Below, one piece after another: positions 24,796 to 38,137 of a DNA stretch of 64,000 nucleotides (position 1 is its first letter; each line of letters starts with the position of its first letter). This DNA comes from Sclerurus mexicanus. Taxonomy: Eukaryota > Chordata > Aves > Passeriformes > Furnariidae. The notes under the pieces were generated by a model. That model saw only the letters and a program-made list of their open reading frames with translations, did no database searches and was not told the DNA's origin. The translations under genes and the position numbers were made by a program. Location: positions 62,001-126,000 of the forward strand of contig VWZF01007160.1 of assembly GCA_013396755.1 (NCBI GenBank), written 5' to 3'.

Positions 24796-25562
24796 CTATA
24801 AAAAGGGCATTGGCCAGATTCACAGGAATGCTGTGACTGCCCCACATCACCCTGGTCACAACAAGCAGCTGTAAATTCACGTCTCTGCTGCAGCAGCCAC
24901 ATCTCCCTGGGGAGGAGAACAGGGAGCCAGAAGCCATGGATGTGGCAGCATCCTGAAGCTCCAAGCCACTGCCTAAAGCTATGTCTGCTTTCCCCACAGC
25001 CCTGCTCATGAAGAAAGCACAAAAAACAGCATCCTTCAGTAATTACAAGAAAATTTACACATGTACAGGGAGTTAGTATGCTTCCTTTCAGGCAGTTTTA
25101 CAGTAGCCATCAGGGTTTATCCTGAAACAGAAGGTGATAACAATGAAATAATAGTACTATTTAATAGCACTTTTTTTTTTAATTTGTGATTGTTTTTTAT
25201 ACAACCTGAAAACTGTGTTTGATACGCAATGGCTCCTTCTAGATCCCATGCAGGAGGTGCTAAAACGCATTAATGCTTTTTGACTTTTTGTGAGTGTCAG
25301 GCTTCTTTGGCTTGATAGCTTTTGAAAGTGATCTGAAATATTTTATTCTCTACTACATTTGAAATTTGATTCTAAGGATTCATCAGTGACCTCCTGTTAT
25401 TGCAATGCCTTTTTCCCTTGAATTGCTTGCTGCCTTGGATTTCTTACAAAATAAAATAAATACAAAAATTCTAGCAAATATGAACTTGCTAATTCTTTCA
25501 TCATTGCCAGCATTTTAAAATCAAGGATCTGATCATTGCAAAACTCAGCAAATACTTGTTGC
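24796..25562. other. Unassigned sequence, no gene seen
   Basis: Two overlapping minus-strand frames (105 and 72 codons, about 24,705-25,022) run over a GC-richer patch. They match nothing I recognise. No exon structure is apparent. Confidence 0.5.
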
Positions 25563-25594
25563 AAATATATACATATATATATGTATATGTATAT
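25563..25594. repeat. Degenerate TA/TATG microsatellite with palindromic core
   Basis: Alternating purine-pyrimidine sequence contains TATACATATATATATGTATA (25,568-25,587), which is a perfect palindrome extendable by one base on each side. Confidence 0.8.
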
Positions 25595-28500
25595 GGAGCT
25601 ACATTTTCAGGTACTTTAAGTTAAACATGTAGGATAAACTGCATGTTCAACTGAATCTAAATACTATTAAAAGGGGAACTGAAGCAAACAGTGCAATTAG
25701 AGACAGGAAAATTTGCTTCCATAGCTTTGCGCCTAACTGAATATTCAATTCTACATGCAAAATATAATCATAACTGGAGGACAGAACTGGAGAAAAATGG
25801 TTAATATCCTATAAAATACTACGTCAGCTCTTTACAGACTATACATTTTAAATGTATGAAAATCAAGTACTTTGAAAACAGATGCTTTTTTATTTTTCAT
25901 TGCATATTTGAAAGTATATAGCCTTACTGTCCCCTTGTGCATGTGACTGACAGACACAGAGACCAACAAAAGTTTGGCCTTTTCCCCTGTGTTTAGCCTA
26001 AAGAAAAAATGGTAAGAAGAATACGTTTGCAAGGAGAAATAGTCTGTGGGAGGCATCTGAAAATCTGCTCTCCCATCAGAGGTGAGGAATTGTAGCTACA
26101 GTTGAAGAAACTCTATATATAATTGCTTTAAGACATAGATCCTACAATTTAATAGAAATAGAGTTTTTTCACATAATTATCTCACAGGTGATTAATGAAA
26201 CAGATCTTTCCTGCAGTAGTCCAGCTGATCTGTCGCAATGCTGGAACTCGCTGCTAATTTCCTTATTCCTTCTCTCATCCTCTTTGGAGAACACAGGAAC
26301 AGTTCACCCACTTCAATAACACACAAATTTAGACCCAGCCCAGAGGCTATTTCTACATTGAAGGTAAAAGGCACAATGTGGCTTGCAGTCCCAGCATTCT
26401 GATCAATCACTTCAGGAGACTTGATAGAGCACGGGTCACATCTTCCTTCTTGGGTTTCCTTTAAATAGAGAGACACAGAAGGGACAGTGATGTTCCCGAC
26501 AATGTGGGGCACAACAGGACCTGGGAGTTATGGAACTCTCTGGGACCCCATGTGATATAACGCCAAGGTAAGGAAGAACACAGGCAAACCACTGGAACTG
26601 GAGGTCTTCTCTGAGGCTATAAAGGATCTGTTGCAAAGCTCTCTTGGCAAAATCAACGAAAATAAAAAGGGGTTTCTATAGCTGCAGTACAAAGACTGTA
26701 TTGCAAAATCATAAAATCTATAGCATGAGGAGAAGAGTAGGAAGCACAGTATTGTGGCTGCAATTGTACAGGTTTATGGAGCACTGAATTTCAGCTCTCC
26801 AGAGGACCAAAGACCTAACAGTGAACATCTTTTATTTAAAGTTTAAGTTGAAAGATTTAAGTCTAAAGTTAAACTAAACATTTTCTAAAATTCTAAGCGT
26901 CAAAAGCACCATTTGATCTACTCCAACACCAGCAGATGTAAAGGTCAAGGGAGTAGAAATGACAGAAGACAAAAGAAGAGGCAAGAGGGAGAAACCTCCT
27001 GGCTTGCCTGTGAAGCAAAGACACATACCAGGCTAAGAGCAGAGAAGCAGACCACAAGCCTATGGCCTTCATTTTTTTGCTCTAACAATACCAAGCATAG
27101 CAAGGAAAACAACTCTGCAATAAATTGAATAACTTCTAAACTTGTCCCACATGAGCTGTAATGTTTTATCAGTCCATTCATTTCTCATTTCAGAAAAATG
27201 AAGCTACCATATTCACTACAATTATTGGCGAAAACTAGAGTAATCTAGAAACAATAGCTACACAGAGCAATACACTTTTAGTATGGACAAATCCATACAC
27301 TGATCCTTGTTTGAATTCAATTAAATTCAAAATTAAAAAAGGGGAAATACTGAGGAAAACCTGCAAAAATTCTTTTATATATATTCCTTAACCATCAATG
27401 ACAGCAGTAAGCATTTTTACTGAAGGTTTCAAAAACTATGAAAAAAGGCAGAAGTGTCCTAATAATGTTTTGATCAGTTTGTTATTTTATTAATGTTTTC
27501 CCAAAGGTCAGTTTAACAGACACAATCAGACACTACAGGTCAATGGGAGCAGTGGAAATTATCTTCAATATTTGTCTCATTGATGAAGTTCTGAGTGTGC
27601 TGGCGGAATTGCAACAAGCATATTTCACGTGTGCTGCTTGCCATCTTGAAAGCAGACTCTACAGCTAAATCATCTGATCTAGTCATTTACAATCCTCTTC
27701 TCTCATAACAGCCTGGATAAATAAAAACAGGTTGTTTGAAAGTGTCTAAACTTCAAGTAGGAACCATCATTAATGGTTGGTCCTTCTTCTGGACAGCACT
27801 GCGCTTTACAAGTTTAAAACACCTGAAACCTTCACCTTGTTGCACATAGGGCCTCACATGGGTTTTATAGTAAAGATGGCTCACTCTGTGTTCATCAACA
27901 GCCTGAGGCTCAGCAAGGTTTATGGAAAAAGCTCACTGTCAGCCTGCCAGCTGATATTCACTTTTCTCTTCTGGGCAACACTTAATCTGCAGCACAGGAA
28001 TCCGATGCAGGTAAAACACTATTGTGCAAATCCCAAAGTACCAGAGGAAAGGCTCTCTGTCCAGCCAGATATGGGACTGACCCCAGAATCACAGACAAAT
28101 TCTACCTAAACTGTGATTCTACCTGAATCATAAACATTAGCATCATGAGACCATTTGCCCAAGAAAGGAAATTCTGGAATCTGGCATGGCTATGTCTTCT
28201 GTACCATATTTTAAAACAAATGTCCTCTCTTAAACAAAAACAAGAGTGTGCTATCTAATTCAACCACTATCATCACAATGGTATTGCTCTCCTATTGTTG
28301 AATAACACCTTCAAAGCCAGGAGGGAAAGGCAGATATATCCCTACATTTAAATTACTTTGCATGAGACTTGCCATGGAGTTAAATGCAGATTTCCATTGC
28401 TCTTCCCAGGACATCAGACAAAAATGCTGGAACTCTGACTCTTGAGGAAGCTTGACCAAATTTCAGTGGCTGCATAGGTTATTCTGTCAAACAAGCCAAC

Positions 28501-30529
28501 CTAGACCATAATGTGAATGCTTTTTGTGCATTTCAGTTACCATTGCTGACTCACTTCTCAGCAAAAAATAGATTAAACTTTTACAAGCTGAAGGTTTAGC
28601 CTTAAAATTTCATCATTTTTCATTGTACTGAGGTGAACTGAAAACACAAAGTAGTTAAGGCAGAATAATTTCTCAGGTCATCATAATTTAATTGTGACTG
28701 CTTGAGCCTCAGTAAGTGATGTTGACTTTTCCTTAAACTTAAAAGTTTGAAAATATTTCAAAAGTTCCACTTTATTAAAAATTGAGGGGAAATACTTTAA
28801 CCATTACAGAGAGTGAAATGATAAATGGATCAATCTTTACTAGCAAACAGTAGTAATTAGATCATACCTCATTTCTTTATTAGAGAAAGGCTTTGGTGTT
28901 TAATCATCATTATATAATAATTTAGTCTTCTCCAATCTCTGTCTTTATAGATATTGTAGACTTGGGCCCTGAATCTTCAAATGGTTCTGTGCGGGAGGAA
29001 CCCCCTTAATCAGCTATTTGAGCCAACTGCAGGATTCTGGCTTTATACCATATTTTCATTTTACATTCTGTGCTCCTATGATAACACAGATAAAACTTCC
29101 TGAAGGTTGCTAAGGGAAAAGTTCAAAAATGAAACATCTTTATATGAAGACACTGCTACAAAAATGAGAGAGTCTGAAATCTCTAGTAAGACACAAGACA
29201 AAGCACAGCCTATGGCATAATACCATCTTGGAGAATGTCCAATCGTCCTCTATTGTCTGAGGATAGATGTACAATCCACCAGATGTACCATGTGTTTGCT
29301 TTAGCACAGATCGGTATTGAACTGTTCATTTTCTGAAATAAGCCTCTGCAATCCAAAAAGAATGAGAAACATAATGAATGAGTTCTAAGAGAAATAAACA
29401 ATGCCAAATTATCTGAGCCTATGGTTTTGCTCCATGACAGACATTGCCTTAAGTCTGCTTCCTCTTAAAGGAACTAGGAATGTTCCTTTGGGCTGGAAAG
29501 AAGTCAGTCAGCAGCCACTTATGAGGTCAGCAATTATTAAATCAGTAAGACTTTTCTAATGGGAATTTTTCTTTCTCAAGGCTTCAAAAAATCGTTTTGC
29601 CTTACAGCAGTCACTAAAGGGAGGAAAGTGATATGTTGCCTCTGTCAGTTTCCTTAGTGAGACAAGGTAAGTTCACACTTCACCACCCAATAGCTAATAG
29701 CTCTCCATCAAACATGGGCTCACCTTCTCTCCAGGGTAGTTGGACCCCACTACTTTTCATGAGGAAAAAGAAAAGCAAGTAAAAAGTGTTAAATGTTTCC
29801 AAAAACCCAAAGACATTTTAATTGGAATAAAAACAGCTTCGTGGTGGGCAATGGAGGAAGAGTAACAACTTCTCCTTAGGCATTTTAGTGCACGTAAAAC
29901 AAGTTTTCTTTCCTAACCACAGACAGGAGAACATGAGGCCATCTCAAGGGTCTAATGACAGCCCAACACTGTATTTTAGAAGTGGAAATGCTTTGCCAGC
30001 ATGTTACCTAATCTCTAAAGGCCCCAGCTTGAGGAATCAGAAAAATAGCCAAAGGAAATTCTGTGAGACTGCTTTAATAAAAACATGAACATAACCTCCA
30101 AAGCCTTTTCTTTCTTTTGCACATTTACCTCTTATTGTTAAACCTGATGGAAAACATTTAGTTGAGCCTCTAAGTCTCCTGCTCACACACCTAAAACCAC
30201 AAAGCCTCTTGAGAAGCCCTACAAGTCCTGGAAGCCCTCAGCATCACCAGCATCAGCAGAGTGGTGCAAGCCCTGTCTCAGGACTCTAAGCAGTGAAAAC
30301 TGCCTGCCTAGATGAGCTTCTGAGTAAATGTCATCATTCCTAGGTCATTGCAACTTTTTTTTCACTTGTTCGGATGCTTGGCTATAGTCATCATGTTTGT
30401 TCTCAGGTAAGACAGGGAGAAACATGTTGTTGCCAAAAGGAAACTTTCTTCCTCCTCTCTTCAGGAACATCATTCCCTCAGCACACACAGTCCTGACTTC
30501 TAAATTTCAGCAGCACAGGTGCTCTATGG
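25595..30529. other. Unassigned stretch, no gene seen
   Basis: A minus-strand frame at 26,192-26,512 (106 codons) is the most protein-like in this part, but no family is recognised. A MARE/AP-1-like site, TGCTGACTCA, lies at 28,544-28,553. A short purine-rich patch at about 26,960-27,010 yields spurious frames on both strands. No repeat family was recognised. Confidence 0.5.
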
Positions 30530-30596
30530 TCTCCTTCCCTCTCCTTTTTTTCTTTCTTTCCTTTTTTTTTTCTTCTTTTTTTTTTTTTCTTCTTTT
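30530..30596 (+). repeat. 67-base pure pyrimidine tract
   Basis: Every base from 30,530 to 30,596 is C or T, dominated by T runs broken by single C bases. Such tracts can form triplex DNA or arise by slippage. The antisense lysine-rich frame over it (30,478-30,834 minus) is an artefact. Confidence 0.9.
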
Positions 30597-32289
30597 GCCA
30601 AGCCAGCTTTGGCCATTCACTGCTGAAGCAACTGAAAACTGATAGTAGGGATGGAGCAGAGAACACAAGAGCAAAACTACCTTCTTTGGCAGCTGGAAGC
30701 TGCTGGAGCAGCACAGTTATCTTGTCAAATAACATCCTCACATGACACAATCTTTCAATTTCATTATTCCTCAGGTCCCATTTACAAGGTGTCAGATAAC
30801 TATTTGGTAATTTAAAATAAAAAGAAGGCCCCACAAGTTCTGTAGAAAAGAAACATTAGAAAAGACTGACAATACTAAATAGCAAATTGTCAGCAGCCAC
30901 TGAAAAGAATATAATGGAATGAAACTTCAAAAAATCCTCCTTCCGCAGGATGATTTTTCACAGTTTCTGGTGTTCTGTTTCCTACACCACTGGCTGCATA
31001 AACACTAACCTTTTGAACTCGTTCTGCTAGCTGAGCCATAAAGAGAAAGGGAGGAGGCAAAGAGAGCCATCACAACAGAGCACAGACGGCACTTATCACA
31101 CACAACCATATCATTATGCATGGGAATATGGCTCCATGCCTAAACTAGTTGGACACAGAGGATGTGTCCTGTAATAACATTTCTTGCAGAAATTGTCCAT
31201 ACCAGTAGGATCTATTTCCCATGCACAGAATGAAAACAAAATCTAAACTGAAAAACCCCATAGGATTCAATGGAGAGAATTAGGTACTCCTATGACTCAA
31301 TGCATCCCATCTAAAGTATATGTTGTAAACTGGTCTTGTCCTAAAATTGCCTGGTTTTCTCTGTTAGGATAAAGAGGGATCAGCCTGGCTAGCTCAGATG
31401 TAATGGGTTATATCACAAGCATTTGAAGTGAAATAAACCTCACCCCACGTGGCAGACAAGGTGCAATGATTGTGTGTGACATTATCCCATGGTAAACATG
31501 GTGTGACTTAGTCAGGGTTGGACCTCTATGTGCACCAAAAACCTTCCCTCTCCATTTCTTAGCTTTAGATTTCCCTTTCTCATTCACATCCCTTCATCAC
31601 AGCTCCTTTTACCCCATATACTCTTCTTTCCCATTTCTCTTCTAGGGATGTCTCCTCCTTTACTGTTGGCTTTTGCTGTATTAAAGTGCATTTGGGTTAT
31701 TTTTGTGGGCCTGTGTGCAAGGAGGTGTGTGAGACACATCTGGTGCAAGGCTTTCTTAAACAAAATCATTAATCTGTGATGACATGTGACTGGACTCAGT
31801 GACTCAGACAGTGCCTTCTGCATAAAATCTTGTGTTTCAGACGAAGAGTAGATTTTTTTTGTATGCTAATTTTCAGCTTTCTGTTATGAAGGGCCAATAT
31901 GTACTGCTAAAGCAGTGCAGCATTACCAAAAACATTAAAAATGTATTTATAGCTAATGTCCTCTGACTACCTTGTAAACTGTAGAAGTTAAAAATTGACA
32001 TTTAAATGAATACAATGGATGAATTTTGAACACCCATGACTGAGATGTAAATACAGGTGCTTTTTTTCCGATAGCTTATTCCTCTGTTCCTGTCCTTGTC
32101 CCAGCACTACTACCCCAATAAATATTCCATATCAGAAGCTAAGTGGCCATTACAACCTACTCAGTGTAGGCATTAGTATGTACTCTTTACATGCAGTATA
32201 TAGAAAACTAGTGAAAGAAATAAGGATTTGATTTTTTTTTTAATAGAGCTATTTCCTTTATAATAGTTCTCTGAAGCACATTCATTTTA
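30597..32289. other. Unassigned sequence, no gene seen
   Basis: Nothing recognised. Open frames at 31,528-31,823 overlap on opposite strands and are not protein-like. Confidence 0.55.
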
Positions 32290-32900
32290 CTATGGCTTTA
32301 ATTTACATCAGGAGATAATCAGAAACCGCGCTGTTCCTGAAGAAGACCCTCACCAGAATGTTCTGCCTTTGCAACAAGGTGACATTCAATCCATTTTAAA
32401 GGGCATCATGGGAGTGCAGAAACGTTTCTCTACTTTGAGAGCGCCTGTTCTAATGACCAAACTTCAGAAACATTTGACATACAGCTCTGTGCCTAAGAGC
32501 ACGTGAATATATTAAATGCTGTTTATAAAAAGCAAAGCTGTGCTAAAATGCCTATTTGCCCCCCACTGCTTAGCAATATTAAAGATTAGAGCCAATTGTT
32601 TTGTATACTGAAGAGCCTATAATGGCTTCTAGAGAAAAACATGTCAGCAAACTAGATAAGGTTCCTATTAAATTTTTGTTGCTGTGGACTGCTGACTTGG
32701 ATCATTATACACTTAAATTGAGTTATTGTCATTGTTATATAACAAAACAGAGAGCTTTTTGCCTCCAGTAATGTAGCATATCTTTTAAAGAATGAGCGCT
32801 CCTGACTGATTTATAAAATAGTTCTGTTTGCATTACAGTACCAGGCTGCTGGGTGTTTCAAAGTGATTTAGATGAACTGTCCTAAGAGTTCGTGAGTATT
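32290..32900. promoter_or_regulatory. Second candidate conserved noncoding block
   Basis: The sequence is repeat-free, with an even mix of bases and retained CpG (AACCGCG at about 32,326, GAGCGCTCCTGAC at about 32,794). It has clustered SOX- and TAAT-type sites, such as CCAATTGTTTTG (32,592-32,603) and the 14-base palindrome TTGTTATATAACAA (32,732-32,745). No open frame supports coding. This texture is typical of vertebrate conserved noncoding elements, but conservation is inferred and not seen. Confidence 0.35.
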
Positions 32901-33929
32901 TCGAAAGACAAATAACAGAGTCTCGTGTGAACCTGCTTCCAATAATCTTTGAAATTTATTGAGTGACAGTGAAAGACATAGCAAAATTACAACCCTCCTC
33001 TCTCCCATAATCTAAGAACACTTCATTCCAAAGAAAGTGTGTCTAAGGACTTGTGAGAGCTTGGGGTTTTTTTTAATTCCTGATAATTATTTGTTCAGAT
33101 TAAGAAAACAGAACTTGTCCTATTTTCCTCATGCCAGGAATACTAGTTTTTCATAATCTCAGGTTTTTATTCTTTAAAAACCGGTTGCGTTAACACTTCT
33201 AAATTTGAAAAAAGAATGTGAACAATGGAAAGATGGTATGACCATAAAAACGAACTATTTCAAGCTACTTTATTTCAAACAAAATATAGTGCTGGTGGGA
33301 AATCATAACCACTCCTTTTCACCAGTGTCTTTGCTGGAGCCAGAATTTCACTCTGCATATTTTCCACAGCTTTTTCCCCTTAAATGCATCTAATGGCAGT
33401 TCAAGACAACATGAAAGCATCTAAGCATATGCTATTTTACTTAAATTCTTTTAATTCCCTAGGCCTAGTCTCTTAAGAGCTGTTGTATTTTAAGAGAAAT
33501 TCCATGGTGAATAGCAAAGGAACCAAAATCAGCAGATGCAGGAATATCTGACTGGAAGAACCTCATTCCTAGACAAGAACTTGTTCAAGTGATACAGATC
33601 TATACTAAATACTTTTTCAGTCTTTTGCTTGACTAAAAAATACAAGATCTTTTTGTTTTCTCTCAACTCCTCTCATCATCTTCCTAGCCTTTCTCTCCAG
33701 TTTTTCTGACTTCAGCTATATTTAACAAACATAGGACACTGGGTTTGTAGAGCAATAATGATGTTCCTCATCCAGTCATATCCTCCCTTCCCTCCCTCTG
33801 TACTGGTTCCTCAGCAGACACATCCTAGAATCAACTCTTCTTTCTTTAGCACTGTGTCATTTTTTCTACTTGTATCCTTCTTTGATCAAGCTTTTTCTTC
33901 TGTCTCTTCTAATGGTGACATCCCAAGCC
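32901..33929. other. Unassigned sequence, no gene seen
   Basis: No gene or certain repeat. The T- and C-rich part at 33,650-33,900 may be an unrecognisable extension of the L3-like element that follows. Confidence 0.5.
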
Positions 33930-34760
33930 ACATCGGAAATCTTCAATGTGACCCTTGTATTTCAAATTTAAATTCCATTCCATTTCTGTGATCCAGTTCT
34001 CAAGATTATCCAATCTTGCCACTGTCATATTATGATCCTCTTCTGTATTAATGAAGCCTCCCCAATCTCAACCATCAGCAAAATTAATTTGGGCTCTAAA
34101 CATTGAGCTTTTATGCAGACAGTAATGAAAAGATTGTAGGAGATATATTCCAGTAGTTTCTCCAGAGGAAGTCTAACAATAAACTCCCTCTATCCTATAT
34201 GGCTATCTCCTTTTTTAGATGGTTCCTCTCTTGACAGGTTGGGGGTTTTTTACCAACCTCATTATCAAGTTTACCTAATAGGCAATTCATATACCATTTC
34301 ATTGCAATTCTGATTAGTTAAGTATGCTGTATTTCTTTTGCCTTGAAAATAATTGATTATACTAAAGAAAGTGAGAGGATAGGCTTGCAGATTTCTATTT
34401 CAGTAAATTTTTTTTACATTCTATCCAACCTCTGATTTGTTTTGATGTCCTTAATTATGATTTTTCTCAAAACATGTTCTGAATTTGATAAAGTATTCAG
34501 CTTTATAGTGATATATGTAGCACTAAATATATATATATATACCTGATAGATAGAGGTTTCTCTACTTTTTCCCATCAGAAGACTTATATCCACTATAGAA
34601 ACACTTCAAAACCAAGGAAACCATTGAAAAAATTAATGTTGGATCTGTGATTCCATGGGCTGATTTTTCCCAGTTCTTCAGTAACAATTATCTGTTGCCT
34701 TGAAATTATTGATTTCTTTCACTTTGGACATTCCTAGGGTACCCCTTACAGTGAACCCTT
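33930..34760 (-). mobile_element. Ancient L3/CR1-like LINE fragment, inverted
   Basis: The plus strand reads as the antisense of an L3-type reverse-transcriptase gene. CCAGTTCTCAAGATTATCCA lies at about 33,991, and TATGATCCTCTTCTGTATTA and AATGAAGCCTCCCCAATCTC at about 34,030-34,070. TTGTTTTGATGTCCTTAATT lies at about 34,437 and CCAGTTCTTCAGTAACAATT at about 34,670. The spacing matches the order expected along one element, with a gap-rich middle. The divergence is heavy and no reading frame survives. Edges are uncertain by 100 bases or more. Confidence 0.65.
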
Positions 34761-37011
34761 ATGCAGCTGCATTTCCAACATGTTTTCCCTTCTATCCTGG
34801 ACTGAAATTCTAAACTTGTTTTCCATGTTTGACCTATTTACGAGTTTCCTCCACCAAGTCTATGAATATCTCAATTGGCTGCTCTGCCTGGCCAAATCCC
34901 CCTCTTTGAAAACACTTCTCTCCTGTTCAGACTGAGAACTCTGTGGACTTTCCTTTGTCTGTTCTTTCATTCAGACTGAAAGGTAGCAGGGCCCTCCAAT
35001 TCAAAGTCATTTTGTATTATACTCTTTTCTCAGCAATCTTCATGCAAAATCAAGCTTAGAAGGCATCAATATTTGCTAGTTCAGTGACTATTGAGGAAAA
35101 AATAAAAAGACCACTCTTAAGAAAGAAGGTGGTGATGGACTTCTTCACAGCATTTGTTTTCTAATTTGTCCTGGGGAAGTTAAGATTTAGTTAAATAAAT
35201 ATACATTTCCAGTGGTATTTATCTTTCTGAAATCAATATCAGACCCACAGGGATTGCCAAATCAAGGTATGATGGTCCATTGCCAATATTACAGCTTTTA
35301 TCACCTTTCTAAAAGTAATTTTGACTCCAAGATAGTTATATCCAATGTATTTGTTGTTTGGTTTGGTTGGGAGGACTGTTGAGTTTATCACATGGTTAAA
35401 TACTTAGTGAAGGTATATATTTGTGAGGGTACTAAATACAGTTTAAAAAATTTGTCCCTTTCTTTAATGCCAGGACAGAAGCTGGGGTTTCTTTGTTGTT
35501 GGGTTTGCATTGCTTGTGGGGGTTTATTTATGTTGGTTGCTGAACACTGCAAAAATTTCAAATCTTGACATAATCACTAGCATTAGTCTATAGTGACAAA
35601 AATAAACCTCTCCAAAATGCTCATTTCTGTGTGGCTTTATATTTTTCCAGCAAGCATCTCTTCAGTAAGTCTCACATTATTTAGCATTGCAGATTTAGAG
35701 GCATTCCCATCCTCTTCATGTTACTAACAGATATACTAAGTGGATACATCTGTAGTTTTTAAAAAAACTTCTGAGGTTCCACAAACGTTTCTGAAGTGCA
35801 AATGGCAAAATCTTTTGCAAGAGTAAACAAATGATAGTCAGTTTTACATTTACAAAAATATATATATAACAACTAAAAGGTTATGCACTAAGACTTAGTA
35901 ATTTTCTCCAATGCATCCATATCCATTGCCAATGACATCTCCACCAAGGGACCCACTTAAATCAAATGACCTTTCTTCTGGCAAACACTTCTGCAGAACC
36001 ACCAGCCTTAGCAGCCAACATATTCAGGTTTCACCAGTCCAGAGGCAGAGAGAATGACACAGGAGTACTTCAGTGAGAATGAGTTTTCACAAGAGTGCTG
36101 AGCTGGTCTAACAGCTTCCTACCACTAAAAATATGGTTCAGCTTTCCCCTTTTTCTCCCTCCCAGCTGTGTGTACTTACCACTTCCTTTGTGCTAGCTCC
36201 AACAGTTTGATGACTCAATTCAGCTCACTCAGCAAGCAAAAAAAGGGAGGTAATTTTCTGCCTGTTGAATAAGATGACATGTCTCATCAAGGGGTCAGAC
36301 TGGCTTCAGAGACAGCAAAAGAAAATGTACAGGATCACACAGCCAGAATGCAATGGGAAAAGAAGGCACAGGATCTCCTGTGCTGGAAAATTAGCACAAC
36401 CATCTTGTGAAATACACATTTCTGGTCATCTACATCCCAGCATTGAAAATGCCACTGATGTGTATCATCAGATTTGTTCCAGGCACTCCACTCTCCATAC
36501 ACTGCCTTATTAAGGTCAGGCAAACACCTCAGAAGTTTCATTATCTGAACACAAACAGAACACTATTGTCTAATCAGTAACTGAAATGCTCATTATGTTC
36601 ACATTGCTCTTTCAGACAGGATACTCAGATATAAGTATTCACTTAATAATTTTCTTTTAGCTGAAAGTTATAGTCTCTGATGACATGTGAAGATTTTGAC
36701 CAAACGTGTGACATAAGATTCTGTTTCTTAGCTGTACAGGTCATTAAAAATACTTGAAATGTCTGCCTAGTAGTGTCTTACCTGTGTAAGTAGTGGTTTC
36801 ATTTGTCACAAAGACAGAACAGGATCATACCTAGCAGAGGATAAATTAACATCCTCTTTGAAGCATATGCCCCACACAAAAATAAACAAACAAATGAAAA
36901 CCATGAAACGAAGAAGTAAGGGAATCTTACTTTAGTGAATTAAAGAAACAGTAAAAGAAAACACACTTTTTGATTCTTATTGCAGCATCTATGACACAAA
37001 GCAGAAAAGCT
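34761..37011. other. Unassigned sequence, no gene seen
   Basis: No repeat family or exon recognised. A short TA-rich run lies at about 35,853-35,868. Overlapping frames at 36,265-36,541 lie on opposite strands and are not convincing. Confidence 0.5.
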
Positions 37012-37537
37012 GGTCCCTATATTGGCAGGCTGCACCTCAAGTCAGAGTGTTCACTTCTGGGCCTCTCCGTACCAGAAGGACACAGGGGTGCTGGAGTGTG
37101 TCCAGAGAAGGTCGACAAAGCTGGGGAAGGCTCTGGAGCACAAGTCTTACAAGGAGTGGCTGAGGCAGATGGGGTCGTTTAGCCTGGAGAAAAGAAGGCT
37201 CAGAGGGGACCTTATTGTTCTCCACAACCTGAAAGGAGGCAGGTGGGTGTTGGTCTTTTCTCCCAGGCAACAAGCAACGAAACAAGAGGAAATGGCCTCA
37301 AATTGCACCAGGGGATATTTAGGTTGGATATTAGGGAACATTGATTCATGGCAAGTGTTGTCAAGCATTGGAACAGTCTGTCCAGGGAAGTACTGGATCA
37401 CCATCTCTGAATGTATCTTGAAAGGTGTGGATGTGGCACTTAAGAGCATGCTTTAGCAGTGGACTTGGCAGTGCTGGGTTAACAGTGGGATTCCATGATC
37501 TTAGAGATCTTTTCCAGCATAAATAATCCTATGATCC
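37012..37537 (+). mobile_element. CR1 LINE, 5'-truncated, with reverse-transcriptase C-terminal remnant
   Basis: This is a forward avian CR1 3' end. Characteristic phrases include TTTAGCCTGGAGAAAAGAAG, GAGGAAATGGCCTCAAATTG, CAAGCATTGGAACAGTCTGT and GACTTGGCAGTGCTGGGTTA. The 3' tip, AATAATCCTATGATCC (to 37,537), is a worn form of the CR1 terminal octamer repeat. Frame 3 at 37,022-37,456 still shows the end of the reverse-transcriptase protein: QRRSTKLGKALEHKSY, then FSLEKRRLRGDLIVLHNLKGG shortened by small deletions. After that the frame shifts away. It is dead and cannot move. It belongs to a Y/F-type CR1 rather than the type at 60.6 kb, judging by wording from memory. Confidence 0.93.
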
Positions 37538-38137
37538 CACTTTATCTGTTGATCCATGGCTTACTGACTGTTGCATTTCATACTTTGTCTTTTAAGAAGC
37601 TAGAGGGGAAAGCTGTCCTTTTGATTTACGAGAGGAGGTTGCTCCTTGGGTCAAAGAAACCTCCCTGTAGGGAGTGGGGGACTGTCCCCAAGCACACTGG
37701 CCTAGATTTCAGGGTGGCAAAAACAGAAACTCTGAGAAGCAGGAGCAGACACACAGCCAGCGTTCAAACCGAAGACCAGACTTTTTATATAGTGTTAGGC
37801 TGTAGCCTAAGAAGCCACTAAAACTGAGAGCAGAGCTGGAGGAAAGGATCTGTCATTCAAGGAGCAATGGCTAAGAGAAATAGTTTTTGTTCTTGTGTAG
37901 CACATAAATTATTTCAGTTTCAAAACTAATGTGTTCAAAGCTGCATTCCAGTAAGATGAATATTTTGATACTCAATGCCCTTTTGCACTCATTGAAGGAG
38001 AAAGGTTCAGGCAGCTCCACCTTAACGCTTCAGCTTATTGTGCATTCCATCTTGTTTAGATGAGTAGGCTGTGACCATTGCTAACTACCTATGCTATCTC
38101 CACACTAAATCCTGACATGCCAACCTTCCTTCTGCAG

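Noticed and set aside
30478..30834. 118-codon lysine-rich frame
   Set aside because: Direct product of the 67-base pyrimidine tract on the other strand.
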